Part shown: positions 44,062 through 52,810 of the stretch, piece after piece
How the letters are laid out: the number at the start of each line of letters is the position of its first letter
How positions within the stretch are numbered: the first letter of the stretch is position 1
Assembly: GCA_017465475.1 (NCBI GenBank)
Contig: JAFTWC010000035.1
Span: forward strand, 62,001 to 126,000
Length of the DNA: 64,000 bases
Source of the DNA: Lachnospiraceae bacterium
GTDB lineage: Bacteria; Bacillota; Clostridia; Lachnospirales; Lachnospiraceae
Direction of reading: 5' to 3'
Translations under genes and position numbers: made by a program
The notes under the pieces: model-generated
Databases searched by the model: none
What the model was told of the DNA's origin: nothing
What the model saw: only the letters and a program-made list of their open reading frames with translations

Positions 44062-44111
44062 ACTACACCTCGCAAACCCGACAACAGCGAGATGTAGTAT
44101 AACACCTCGCT
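44062..44111 (-). promoter_or_regulatory. Mutually exclusive leader hairpins before cls
   Basis: In the minus-strand RNA, hairpin 1 pairs 44102-44111 with 44086-44095 (10 bp, one G-U, 6-base loop). Hairpin 2 pairs 44087-44098 with 44062-44073 (12 bp, one G-U, 13-base loop). They share 44087-44095, so only one can form. Hairpin 2 hides the cls Shine-Dalgarno GCGAGGTG and ends right before the ATG. Confidence 0.55.
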
Positions 44112-44125
44112 GATTCCTTTGTTTT

Positions 44126-44341
44126 TTATTTGTTGTTGGAAAGTCTCTTTTTTGCTTCTTCTACCGTTTCTCCCTCTTTAGCAAAAAGCTTTTCTACACA
44201 CTTATCGGATACCTTGTTAAATCCATCCACGGCACCCTTCTCGATTTTCTTATAGCCGGAAACCACTCCGTCCTCAATCTTCTTATACCCCTCTACTACT
44301 GCCTCTGCGATTTTTTCATTTGCTTCTACTAACTTAGACAT
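44126..44341 (-). CDS. 71-aa amphipathic 11-residue-repeat protein
   Basis: A small protein built from four 11-residue repeats (residues 11-54): IAEAVVEGYKK, IEDGVVSGYKK, IEKGAVDGFNK and VSDKCVEKLFA. Hydrophobic residues fall on one face of an 11/3 helix with lysines at the flanks, the pattern of peripheral membrane-binding helices such as synuclein or apolipoprotein repeats. A short charged tail follows. No TM or signal peptide is present. The ribosome site is AAGGAG. Its promoter shares two blocks with that of the gene at 46333, and cardiolipin synthase follows, so a role at the membrane under stress is a reasonable inference. Confidence 0.8.
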   Translation of the reverse strand: MSKLVEANEKIAEAVVEGYKKIEDGVVSGYKKIEKGAVDGFNKVSDKCVEKLFAKEGETVEEAKKRLSNNK

Positions 44342-44376
44342 ATTTCTTTTCTCCTTTTCCTTTATATATTATTTTG

Positions 44377-44452
44377 TTTCATTTGATGAGTTCATTTTAC
44401 AAGCGGAATGTTTATCTTTCATTTATGATTTGTTTCTGAATTATTAAAAATA
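44377..44452 (-). promoter_or_regulatory. Conserved promoter of the 71-aa gene
   Basis: Block 1 (44377-44396, 20 bases) is identical to 46381-46400. Block 2 (44431-44452, 22 bases) matches 46435-46456 with one difference. Both pairs are 34 bases apart. A TAAAAT -10 (44394-44399) overlaps block 1, there is no good -35, and CAGAAACA with an 11-base-period repeat lies upstream: an activator-dependent layout. Confidence 0.7.
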
Positions 44453-44488
44453 AAAATCAAACCATCATTTTCATTATTTATTCTAAAC

Positions 44489-44531
44489 AAAAAAAGACCG
44501 GCTTGGCTTTCTATGCCCCAACCGGTCTTTT
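44489..44531 (-). terminator. Terminator after the second chemotaxis receptor
   Basis: On the minus strand a stem of about 14 bp (AAGACCGGTTGG / CCAAGCCGGTCTT) is followed by a T7 run, 17 bases past the stop. Confidence 0.9.
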
Positions 44532-44547
44532 CGTTTATTGCTTGCGA

Positions 44548-45849
44548 TTATACAATAATCTTTTCTTTAATGGAATCCTCACTGAATTCTTTAATATACC
44601 CGATCAGTTCTTTGGAAACACTAACAACCACTTCCGTTGCACTATTACATTCATTGACGATTTGCCGGAACTCTTCCATATTTTCCATGGTTACTTCTGC
44701 ACTCTGCGCATTTTGCTGTGCGGAAGCTTCTAATTCATCGATACCGGTTTCAATTACATTCTTATGTACATTTAATTCATCCACTTCGCCGGTAATCTCC
44801 TTTATGGAAGAACTTACTTTTCCGATTTCCTGATTAAGAGAACCGAAAATCTCTTCCGTTTCCCGAATTTTCTCGTTCTGCTTTAAGAAAGCTTCCGAAA
44901 CTTCCTTCGTAATCTCCACACTGACCGCAGAATTTTCCAACAATGCCGCCACTACAGCTTCTATCTGTTGTGTAGACTCCCTGGACTGGTCTGCCAATGC
45001 ACGAATTTCATCCGCAACAACCGCAAAACCTTTTCCGTGTTCTCCCGCTCTTGCCGCTTCGATACTTGCATTTAAAGCAAGCAAATTAGTCTGTCCGGAA
45101 ATACCTGCAATAATCTCTGTGGCCGTACGAATTTTCTGCGCAGATTCATTGGTAAGCTCGGTCTGCTGTCTTACATTTTCTACGGATTCGCTACTCTTCT
45201 GGCTGATGGAAACGAGCTCACCTAAAATCTTTTCCACCGCTTCATCATATTGCTTCATGATACCGGCACTATTTGCCAAGGCTTCAATATTCACTGAGAT
45301 TTTTTCAATTGCATCACTGATGGAAACAATCTTGTCTTTCATATCAGAGGTTCGGTCTGACTGCGCGGTTGTATTGGATACAATAGAATCCACTTCCTCT
45401 CCGGTCTGCTCTACCGCCTGTTCCATACTGTTAAAGATATCGGTAAAACTTTTGGACACATCACTCAGCTCATCGGATGCGATACGGATTCCATTGATTA
45501 CGGTGCCAATGGAAGAAAACATATCCTGTATGTAGCGTGCCATTTCACCAATTTCATCTTTTCTTTCTGCTAACTTGTTTGCGCCCTTATCAAGTTTCTC
45601 ATCCGTTGTATCCTTCAGTCCGCTGAAAATCTGAACAAATTTTCCGACTATAAAGCGAACCACCATAAAAATGCCGCCTAAAATAAATAAAATAACACCA
45701 ACAATGGAAATAGAGGCTAACGTAGTACTTATCGTTCCCTTCTCCAGCAACTTTAAAACAAAAATAACCCATCCCACAATTGCCAAAAAGCAAATCGACA
45801 TTCCTAAAATCAGTTTACGAAGCAGCGTTTTTTTCTTTTTTACATCCAT
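44548..45849 (-). CDS. Methyl-accepting chemotaxis protein with minimal sensor
   Basis: A 433-aa receptor with two closely spaced TM helices (about 10-33 and 40-65) and practically no extracytoplasmic domain. A cytoplasmic coiled coil and the signalling tip [18 protein letters not shown] with [16 protein letters not shown] follow. Such receptors sense intracellular or membrane-associated cues. The ATG start has ACGGAGG upstream; an in-frame extension to 45909 lies in the promoter region. A TATAAT (45889-45894) inside a TGGTATA-type palindrome probably is its -10. Confidence 0.92.
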   Translation of the reverse strand: MDVKKKKTLLRKLILGMSICFLAIVGWVIFVLKLLEKGTISTTLASISIVGVILFILGGIFMVVRFIVGKFVQIFSGLKDTTDEKLDKGANKLAERKDEIGEMARYIQDMFSSIGTVINGIRIASDELSDVSKSFTDIFNSMEQAVEQTGEEVDSIVSNTTAQSDRTSDMKDKIVSISDAIEKISVNIEALANSAGIMKQYDEAVEKILGELVSISQKSSESVENVRQQTELTNESAQKIRTATEIIAGISGQTNLLALNASIEAARAGEHGKGFAVVADEIRALADQSRESTQQIEAVVAALLENSAVSVEITKEVSEAFLKQNEKIRETEEIFGSLNQEIGKVSSSIKEITGEVDELNVHKNVIETGIDELEASAQQNAQSAEVTMENMEEFRQIVNECNSATEVVVSVSKELIGYIKEFSEDSIKEKIIV

Positions 45850-45916
45850 AGCTTTATCCTCCGTTAAATATTTATTACTATGGTATATATTATACCACTT
45901 TTTTGGCATAATACCA

Positions 45917-45952
45917 TAAAAACTTTCGAAAAATTTATTTCTTTTCGAAAGT
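45917..45952 (-). terminator. Terminator after the second two-TM gene
   Basis: On the minus strand an ACTTTCGAAAA / TTTTTCGAAAGT stem is followed by TTTTATGG, directly after the stop at 45968. Confidence 0.75.
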
Positions 45953-45967
45953 CTTTATAAATATTTA

Positions 45968-46333
45968 TTAACCTTCCATCAATTTATTGCTTAATTCAAT
46001 AATCTGCTCCGCATACTTTTCTTTTCTGGAACTGAGTAACTTTTTGTATATCGGGTAATTCATGAGTACAAGTACCAGACCAATCACACCGATGACCACC
46101 CCCGGAATCATTGCATCGCCCATACCGAGTTTTTCTCCCAAGTCTGTCATAACAAGACTCATACCGCTTCCCATAATGATTGCTCCGATGCTGCCGAATA
46201 CATAGGCAAACACATTCACCGGTGTCTTTACCTTTTTATCCAGTTCCTTTAACTCGTCAAGCTGCGTACTTTCCTTCTCCGTATACTGGCTACGAATCTT
46301 CTGCACTAAAAACTCCTGATCATTCTTGTTCAT
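45968..46333 (-). CDS. Small two-TM protein of unknown function (paralogue 2)
   Basis: A 121-aa paralogue of the protein at 39352-39732: charged N-terminal helix (VQKIRSQYTEKES), two TM helices (about 37-60 and 70-93), NYPIYKKL after the second and a helical tail. It is monocistronic with its own terminator. The ribosome site is CGGAGG. Its promoter shares two blocks and their spacing with that of the 71-aa gene. No known family was recognised. Confidence 0.78.
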   Translation of the reverse strand: MNKNDQEFLVQKIRSQYTEKESTQLDELKELDKKVKTPVNVFAYVFGSIGAIIMGSGMSLVMTDLGEKLGMGDAMIPGVVIGVIGLVLVLMNYPIYKKLLSSRKEKYAEQIIELSNKLMEG

Positions 46334-46380
46334 TTTCTTTTCCTCCGTTTTGTGTTTTGTTTTCTGTTCTTATTGCTTTA

Positions 46381-46456
46381 TTTCATTTGATGAGTTCATT
46401 CTAAAGGCAGATTGTTTGGAAAAGATTTAAGAAATGTTTCTGAAATATTAAAAATA
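46381..46456 (-). promoter_or_regulatory. Conserved promoter of the two-TM gene
   Basis: It carries the same two blocks as 44377-44452. TAGAAT (46398-46403) is the likely -10. Upstream the minus strand reads as three or four units with an 11-base period (TTCAGAAACAT, TTCTTAAATCT, TTTCCAAACAA), typical of a PhoB-type binding region next to a missing -35. Confidence 0.7.
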
Positions 46457-46478
46457 TAGGTTTTGCTCTTCTGGCACG

Positions 46479-46511
46479 AAAAAAACTGCCGGAATTTCTT
46501 CCGACAGTTTT
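46479..46511 (-). terminator. Terminator after the aspartate aminotransferase gene
   Basis: On the minus strand AAAACTGTCGGAA / TTCCGGCAGTTTT with a 4-base loop, followed by a T7 run. Confidence 0.9.
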
Positions 46512-46543
46512 GCTTTATTCTGTATCGTTTTCTTGTTGATTAT

Positions 46544-47743
46544 TTACTGTACATCCTTAATGAATTGCTCAATTCTGTCTAAGCCCTTCTTAATCTGCTC
46601 CATGGAAATTGCGTAGGACAGACGAATATGATCGTCAAAACCAAAGTCTGCGCAAGGAATTACAGCAGTCATGTAATCCTCAATAAGAATCTTTGCAAGC
46701 TTGCTGACATCCGCAATCTTCTCTCCCTTGTAGGATTTCTCCAAAAGCTTGCTTACATCAATAAATACATAGAATGCTCCAAGCGGTTTTAATGCATCTA
46801 CCAAATCCATCTTGGACACACGGTCATACATGTAAATTCGACGCTTATCGAACTCTTTGTTCATCTCCTTAACCGTATCCTGCGGTCCCAAAAGAGCCTC
46901 TACGGTTGCCTTCTGTGCAATGGAGTTCGGGTTGGAGGTCTGATGACTCTGTACACTGCCCATCAATTTTGCAATCTCTGCAGAAGAACCGGTATAACCG
47001 ATTCTCCAACCGGTCATAGCATAGCTCTTTGCCACACCGCTACAGGTAATGGTTCTCTTATAAATCTCCTCGTTTAAGGATGCGATGCTGACAGCCTCAT
47101 TTCCTTCATAAATAAGGTTCTCATACATTTCATCAGCTACACAGTAGATGTCCTTCTCTACGATTACCTTTGCCAATGCCTCTAATTCCTCACGGCTGTA
47201 AATCATACCGGTCGGGTTGTTCGGGGTATTCAAAACCACCGCCTTGGTGTTCTCGGTGCATGCTGCCGCAAGCTGCTCTGCTGTCATCTTATAGCCCTGC
47301 TCCTTGCCGCAACGTACAATTACCGGTACACCGTCAGCCAAACGAACGATTTCCGGGTAACTAAGCCAGAACGGTGCCGGAATAATTACTTCATCTCCCG
47401 GATTTAAAATTGCGGAAAATATATTAGTTAAAGAATGCTTTCCTCCGTTACTTACTACAATCTGATTCGGTTCATAGTGAAGCTTATTAAAAGTCTCGAA
47501 CTTCTTACAGATTGCCTGCTTTAACTCTACCGTACCTGCAGCCGGAGTATACTTTGTAAAACCGGCACGAATTGCATGAATTGCAGCATCGCAGATATTA
47601 TCCGGAGTATTAAAATCCGGCTCACCTGCACCGAAACCTACTACATCAAGTCCCTTCGCCTTTAACTCATTCGCCTTTGCGGTAATTGCAAGTGTGGAAG
47701 ACGGCTTTACAGCCTGCGCTTTTTTCGATAACGTAAGTGCCAT
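46544..47743 (-). CDS. aspB: Aspartate aminotransferase (class I, AspB-like)
   Basis: A 399-aa PLP enzyme that interconverts aspartate/2-oxoglutarate and oxaloacetate/glutamate. VVSNGGKHSLTN, NTPNNPTGMIYS and the Schiff-base lysine in SGVAKSYAMTGWRIGY are present, with a final RLSYA arginine. Length and motifs fit the I-gamma group. The ribosome site is AAGGAGAG. It has its own terminator and is probably monocistronic. Confidence 0.93.
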   Translation of the reverse strand: MALTLSKKAQAVKPSSTLAITAKANELKAKGLDVVGFGAGEPDFNTPDNICDAAIHAIRAGFTKYTPAAGTVELKQAICKKFETFNKLHYEPNQIVVSNGGKHSLTNIFSAILNPGDEVIIPAPFWLSYPEIVRLADGVPVIVRCGKEQGYKMTAEQLAAACTENTKAVVLNTPNNPTGMIYSREELEALAKVIVEKDIYCVADEMYENLIYEGNEAVSIASLNEEIYKRTITCSGVAKSYAMTGWRIGYTGSSAEIAKLMGSVQSHQTSNPNSIAQKATVEALLGPQDTVKEMNKEFDKRRIYMYDRVSKMDLVDALKPLGAFYVFIDVSKLLEKSYKGEKIADVSKLAKILIEDYMTAVIPCADFGFDDHIRLSYAISMEQIKKGLDRIEQFIKDVQ

Positions 47744-47915
47744 ATCTTATCTCTCCTTCATCATTCTGCGCCTTCAAATGTATCATTGTATACAATCGCA
47801 CAGAGTATTCTAATGTATTATAATGTAAGACCCGGAAAAAAGCAAGTATTTTTTTATAAAACTGGAAATCTTTTCTTTCAAAGGATTGTTCATATTCTTT
47901 TTTCGCAAGAGCAAC

Positions 47916-47950
47916 AAAAAAGGGCCACGCATTTTCTGCGACAGCCCTTC
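47916..47950 (-). terminator. Terminator after rny
   Basis: On the minus strand AAGGGCTGTCGCA / TGCGTGGCCCTT with an A-rich loop, followed by a T6 run, about 10 bases past the rny stop. Confidence 0.85.
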
Positions 47951-47958
47951 TTCCGTCA

Positions 47959-49518
47959 TTACTTTGCGTAATCCGTAGCCTTTGTCTCACGAACCACATT
48001 AATCTTAATCTGTCCCGGATACTCCAGTTCAGATTCAATCTTTTTCGATAAGTCACGAGCGAGCAATACTAAATCGTCATCGGATACCTGTTCCGGTACT
48101 ACCATGACACGTACTTCTCGACCTGCCTGAATTGCAAAGGACTTATCTACCCCCTTAAAGCTGTTGGCAATATCTTCTAACTGTTTCAATCTGTTGGTGT
48201 ACGCTTCTAACGTCTCACGTCTTGCGCCCGGACGGGCAGCGGAAATCGTATCGGCTGCCTGTACAATACATGCAACCAAAGTCTGCGGCTCAACATCACC
48301 GTGGTGTGCTTCTACCGCATTAATAACATTTGCGGACTCCTTGTACTTACGGCATAAATCAACACCGATTTGTACGTGAGTACCTTCCATTTCATGGTCA
48401 ACAGACTTACCGATATCATGCAATAAACCTGCACGCTTCGCAAGTCGGGTATCAACACCGATTTCGCCGGCAATGAGACCGGATAAAATCGCAACTTCAA
48501 TGGAGTGCTTTAATGCATTCTGACCGTAGCTTGTACGGAACTTCATACGACCAAGGAGTTTAATCAACTCCGGATGGATGCCGTGTACGCCTACCTCAAG
48601 AGCAGCGGATTCGCCTTCTTCGCGAATCATGGTATCCACTTCCTTTTGCGCTTTCTCTACCATCTCTTCGATTCTAGCCGGATGAATACGGCCGTCAATA
48701 ATGAGCTTTTCAAGCGCAATTCTTGCAACCTCTCTCCGAATCGGATCGAACCCGGACAGCACTACTGCTTCCGGTGTATCGTCAATGATAAGTTCCACGC
48801 CTGTTAAGGTTTCCAATGTACGGATGTTACGGCCTTCACGACCGATAATACGTCCCTTCATTTCGTCGTTCGGTAACGGAACAACAGAAATGGTAGATTC
48901 TGCCACATGGTCAGCCGCACATTTTTGAATAGCGGTTACGACGTATTCTTTCGCCTTCTTATCCGCTTCTTCCTTGGCACGATTTTCCATTTCCTTAATC
49001 ATAATGGCAGTTTCATGCTTTACATCTTCCTCAACAGATTTAATAAGATATTCCTTTGCTTGTTCGGAGGTTAAACCGGAAATTTTTTCAAGCTCTTGGA
49101 GCTGCTTCTGGTGGAACTCTTCCATTTCTGCTTTGAGTTTGTCCATCTCAGCTTCCTTGAGACTTAACTTGCTTTCCTTCTTTTCCAATGCAGTAGCCTT
49201 CTTATCGATGGCTTCTTCCTTCGACAAGACACGCTGCTCATAGCGATGTAAATCGGCGCGTTGCTCTTTTGCTTCTTTCTCAAGTTCGTTCTGCGTCTTC
49301 AGCTTCTCTTCCTTGATTTCGAGCATTGCTTCCTTCTTCATTGCTTCTGCTGCTTTTAAAGCATCATTCTTTATGTCCCTTGCCATACTCTCTGCGGAAC
49401 CGATTTTTGCCTCAACAATCTTCTTGCGATAAGCGATTGCCAAAAACCAACATACAACACCGGCCACAACTGCAGCGAGTACACATGCAACAATAAGCAC
49501 AATCAAATCTACTTGCAC
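47959..49518 (-). CDS. rny: Ribonuclease Y
   Basis: A 519-aa membrane-anchored endoribonuclease that starts mRNA decay. An N-terminal TM helix (about 3-25), a long Lys/Glu-rich coiled coil (30-190), a KH domain with [15 protein letters not shown], and an HD domain with the [12 protein letters not shown] metal motif are in the standard order. The start is a GTG at 49516-49518 directly behind AAAGGAGG; a TTG 21 bases upstream would include the ribosome site and is rejected. It has its own TTGACA-17-TAAAAT promoter. Confidence 0.96.
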   Translation of the reverse strand: MQVDLIVLIVACVLAAVVAGVVCWFLAIAYRKKIVEAKIGSAESMARDIKNDALKAAEAMKKEAMLEIKEEKLKTQNELEKEAKEQRADLHRYEQRVLSKEEAIDKKATALEKKESKLSLKEAEMDKLKAEMEEFHQKQLQELEKISGLTSEQAKEYLIKSVEEDVKHETAIMIKEMENRAKEEADKKAKEYVVTAIQKCAADHVAESTISVVPLPNDEMKGRIIGREGRNIRTLETLTGVELIIDDTPEAVVLSGFDPIRREVARIALEKLIIDGRIHPARIEEMVEKAQKEVDTMIREEGESAALEVGVHGIHPELIKLLGRMKFRTSYGQNALKHSIEVAILSGLIAGEIGVDTRLAKRAGLLHDIGKSVDHEMEGTHVQIGVDLCRKYKESANVINAVEAHHGDVEPQTLVACIVQAADTISAARPGARRETLEAYTNRLKQLEDIANSFKGVDKSFAIQAGREVRVMVVPEQVSDDDLVLLARDLSKKIESELEYPGQIKINVVRETKATDYAK

Positions 49519-49567
49519 GGAAACACCTCCTTTATTCAATTTTCATTGTACAAAATACAACATAATA

Positions 49568-49596
49568 ATTTTATACTTTTTTAAACTTTATGTCAA
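49568..49596 (-). promoter_or_regulatory. Promoter of rny
   Basis: On the minus strand TTGACA (49591-49596), 17 bases and TAAAAT (49568-49573), about 50 bases before the GTG start. Confidence 0.75.
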
Positions 49597-49647
49597 GTAT
49601 AACATGAATTGATTTTATTTTTTCGAACAATTTTTTCAACTTAATAC

Positions 49648-51078
49648 CTACTCTGCCAAAGAGCCCAGATAATAAAACCCTTTACATTCCGAAAGTTTCA
49701 CCTTAACCAGTTTACCGATAAGCGTCTCAGCTCCCGGGAAATGTACCAAAAGATTGTTGCTTAATCGTCCGGTCAAAAGAGAAGCATCCTGTTCATTCCG
49801 CTCCTCTACCAGCACTTCCGCCACTTCTCCCGTGTGACGCTCCGTAAGCTTTGCAGACTGTTCCGACACCAAGGCAAGCAAACGATTAAAACGCTCCTTT
49901 GCCACTTCATCGGTTACCTGATTTTCCATGATTGCTGCCGGTGTTCCTGTACGCTTGGAATACAGGAAGGTATATGCGGAATCAAAGCCGGCCTTTGCCA
50001 CCACATCCAAGGTGTCACAAAAATCTTCTTCCGTTTCTCCCGGGAATCCCACAATAATATCCGTGGTAAGAGAAATCTCCGGCATGGCAGTTTTTATTTT
50101 CTCAACCAAAGCAAGATAATCATCCTTCGTATATTTCCGGTTCATACGACGTAAAACGTCCGTACTTCCGGACTGCATCGGCAAATGAAGATGTCTGCAA
50201 ATCTTCTTAGAATTTTTCATCACTTCAATCAGTTCATCGGATAAATCCTTCGGATGGGACGTCATAAAACGAATTCGTTCAATGCCGTCTACTTTTTCTA
50301 CTTCACGCAGAAGCTCAGCAAAACTCATAGGATTGTCCAAAGTCTTTCCGTAAGAATTTACATTCTGTCCTAGAAGCATAACTTCCACAATGCCTTCTGC
50401 CGCCAGCTTCTGTACTTCTGCAATAATATCTTCCGGCTTACGGGAACGTTCCCTTCCCCGAACATAGGGCACAATACAATAGCTGCAGAAATTATTACAG
50501 CCATACATAATATTTACACCGGCCTTAAAACCGTATTTATGCTCACTCGGTAAATCTTCTACAATCTTATCTGTACCGTCCAAAATCTCAAATACCCGCT
50601 TTTGTCCCGACACCTTGCGCCAGATCAGCTCCGCCAGCATATAAATATTATGGGTTCCGAATACGATATCCACAAAATGATAACTTTTCTTAATCTTTTC
50701 AATGACATGAGGTTCCTGCATCATACAGCCACACAGGGCAATCTTCATCTCCGGATTCTTTTTCTTTAAATTACCCAAATACCCGATACGACCGTACACC
50801 TTCGTATTGGCATTTTCACGAACGGTACAGGTATTATACAGTACGAAATCAGCCTGTTCGGACTCCACCGGCACATAACCCGCTGTTTCCAAAATCCCTG
50901 CCAGCTTCTCGGAATCCTTGGCATTCATCTGACACCCGAAGGTTTCAATATGATACGTCAGTTTTCTTCCGAGTTCTGCACTCTTCTTTTCATTATACTC
51001 CCGCAACAAATCCATGAAATAAAACTGTCTGGCAGGCTCTAAGGTCGGTACCTGAGTCTTATTATTTGTCATCTCCAT
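49648..51078 (-). CDS. miaB: tRNA-2-methylthio-N6-dimethylallyladenosine synthase
   Basis: A 476-aa radical SAM methylthiotransferase that modifies A37 of tRNAs reading UNN codons. The N-terminal UPF0004 domain has its three cluster cysteines (TFGCQMN, NTCTVR, CGCM). The radical SAM motif is CNNFCSYC, with MLLGQNVNSYG and MTSHPKDL, and a C-terminal TRAM domain follows. The start is the ATG with GAGAGGAT about 12 bases upstream. It is the last gene of the long cluster and is separated from proA by two hairpins. Confidence 0.96.
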   Translation of the reverse strand: MEMTNNKTQVPTLEPARQFYFMDLLREYNEKKSAELGRKLTYHIETFGCQMNAKDSEKLAGILETAGYVPVESEQADFVLYNTCTVRENANTKVYGRIGYLGNLKKKNPEMKIALCGCMMQEPHVIEKIKKSYHFVDIVFGTHNIYMLAELIWRKVSGQKRVFEILDGTDKIVEDLPSEHKYGFKAGVNIMYGCNNFCSYCIVPYVRGRERSRKPEDIIAEVQKLAAEGIVEVMLLGQNVNSYGKTLDNPMSFAELLREVEKVDGIERIRFMTSHPKDLSDELIEVMKNSKKICRHLHLPMQSGSTDVLRRMNRKYTKDDYLALVEKIKTAMPEISLTTDIIVGFPGETEEDFCDTLDVVAKAGFDSAYTFLYSKRTGTPAAIMENQVTDEVAKERFNRLLALVSEQSAKLTERHTGEVAEVLVEERNEQDASLLTGRLSNNLLVHFPGAETLIGKLVKVKLSECKGFYYLGSLAE

Positions 51079-51110
51079 ACTATTTCTCAATCCTCTCTAT
51101 AACCTACAAA

Positions 51111-51202
51111 ATTCGGGGCAAAGAATACCTTCGTCGATCCAAAAATATTCTTATTCCCCGAATCTGCTTTTCGTAACAGGAAAACTTCCGTTTCCTGTTA
51201 CG
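51111..51202 (-). promoter_or_regulatory. Two strong hairpins between proA and miaB
   Basis: Hairpin 1 pairs 51111-51127 (ATTCGGGG, AAGAATA) with 51146-51163. Hairpin 2 pairs CGTAACAGGAAA (51172-51183) perfectly with 51191-51202. Neither has a T-run on the minus strand, so they are not classical terminators. An RNA-processing or attenuation role is possible. Confidence 0.5.
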
Positions 51203-51213
51203 TTAACTATCGA

Positions 51214-52458
51214 TTACCGAATCTGTCCGTTACCGAAAATAATATACTTCGTAGTGGTCAATGCCTCCAAGCCCATCGGTCCTCTTGCGTGAAGTTTCTG
51301 AGTACTGATTCCGATTTCAGCACCGAAGCCAAACTCTTCTCCGTCGGTAAAACGGGTAGACGCATTTACATACACAGCAGCCGCATCAATTTCATTTAAA
51401 AACTTCATAGACGCTTCGTAATTATCCGTTACAATAGCTTCAGAATGTCCTGTATTGTACTTATTAATGTGAACGATGGCTTCTTCAATAGAATCTACTG
51501 TCTTTACGGAAATCAGACGATCTAAGTACTCCTTTGCAAAATCTTCTTCCGTAGCCGCCTCCGTCTTCGGACAAATTGCTCTGGCACGTTCATCCGCACG
51601 GAACACTACATTCTTTTCAGTCAAACGATCATAGACAAGCGGCATAAACTTATCAAGCACTGCAGAATGAATTACCAAAGACTCACAGGCATTACATACA
51701 CCCAGACGCTGAGTCTTCGCATTATCAATAATATTCAGTGCCATATCAAAATTTGCATCCTTATCCACGTAAACATGACAGTTCCCGGTACCGGTCTCAA
51801 TAACCGGAATGGTACTGTTCTGCACCACAGAAGAAATGAGTCCTGCGCCGCCTCTCGGAATCAATACATCTACATACTGATTGAGTTTCATAAACTTCGT
51901 TGCGGTTTCTCTGCTGGTATCTGTAAGAAGCTGCACCGCATCCGGCGTGATTTGGCAAGCCTCTAATGCTTCACGAATCACCTTTACAATCACAATATTG
52001 GAATGAATACAATCGCTACCACCACGCAAAATCACGGCATTTCCGGTCTTAAAGCACAGACCGAATACATCCGATGTTACATTCGGACGAGACTCATAAA
52101 TCACACCTACCACACCAAGCGGTACACGCTTCTTTCCTACCAGGAGACCGTTGGGACGCTGATCCATGGAAAGCACCGTTCCGATTGGGTCCGGCAAGGA
52201 TGCTACCTTACGAAGACCGTTTGCCAAAGCCTCAATGCGGGTCGTAGTCAAAGTAAGACGATCCAACAATCCTTCCGACATGCCGTTTGCTTTCGCTGCT
52301 TCCACATCAACCTTGTTTCCTTCTAAAATTTCCGCACCGTTAGCACAAAGTGCATCCGCCACGGCACATAAAGTCTCATTTTTCTTTGTTTGTCCCAAAA
52401 GCCCTAAAGAAACCTTTGCTTCTTTCGCTTTTTGTCCGATAATTTCTAATGCTTCCAT
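51214..52458 (-). CDS. proA: Glutamate-5-semialdehyde dehydrogenase (gamma-glutamyl phosphate reductase)
   Basis: A 414-aa enzyme of proline synthesis that reduces gamma-glutamyl phosphate with [24 protein letters not shown], the catalytic-Cys region [12 protein letters not shown] and [14 protein letters not shown] are conserved. It follows proB and the DUF896 gene. The ribosome site is AAGGGG. Confidence 0.96.
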   Translation of the reverse strand: MEALEIIGQKAKEAKVSLGLLGQTKKNETLCAVADALCANGAEILEGNKVDVEAAKANGMSEGLLDRLTLTTTRIEALANGLRKVASLPDPIGTVLSMDQRPNGLLVGKKRVPLGVVGVIYESRPNVTSDVFGLCFKTGNAVILRGGSDCIHSNIVIVKVIREALEACQITPDAVQLLTDTSRETATKFMKLNQYVDVLIPRGGAGLISSVVQNSTIPVIETGTGNCHVYVDKDANFDMALNIIDNAKTQRLGVCNACESLVIHSAVLDKFMPLVYDRLTEKNVVFRADERARAICPKTEAATEEDFAKEYLDRLISVKTVDSIEEAIVHINKYNTGHSEAIVTDNYEASMKFLNEIDAAAVYVNASTRFTDGEEFGFGAEIGISTQKLHARGPMGLEALTTTKYIIFGNGQIR

Positions 52459-52536
52459 TTTATTATCCCCTTTTCCGTAACCTCAAATTTTTTATAAACA
52501 TACTTTATCTTAATAACACATAGCCGGCAACTCATT

Positions 52537-52749
52537 TTAGTTCTTTATGCTCTTTTTGGGTGTCGTTACCGACCCGTCGGGTTCTAAAATCGAAACGTTG
52601 TCTAAGGTTGCCCGAAGGTTTTCCCTGAAAGAACGTACATAATCCGCGCGTAATGCCTTTTGTTCTTCCTTTTCCTCCTCTGACAAGCCTTCTGCTTTAG
52701 CTTTATGATATAATTCGTTGATTCTTGCAATTTTCTCATCCATTGTCAT
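52537..52749 (-). CDS. DUF896-family small protein (YnzC-like)
   Basis: A 70-aa protein: MDEKIARINELYHKAKAEGL, EEEKEEQKALRADYV and SFRENLRATLDNV match the DUF896/YnzC helical hairpin family, whose role is unclear. The start is the ATG 10 bases after AGGAG; an upstream reading to 52785 lacks one. It lies between proB and proA. Confidence 0.88.
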   Translation of the reverse strand: MTMDEKIARINELYHKAKAEGLSEEEKEEQKALRADYVRSFRENLRATLDNVSILEPDGSVTTPKKSIKN

Positions 52750-52810
52750 GGAAGTCACTCTCCTGTCTAAACTGTTTTCTGTCAATATTTTTTTGCCACA
52801 ATCTTAGAGA

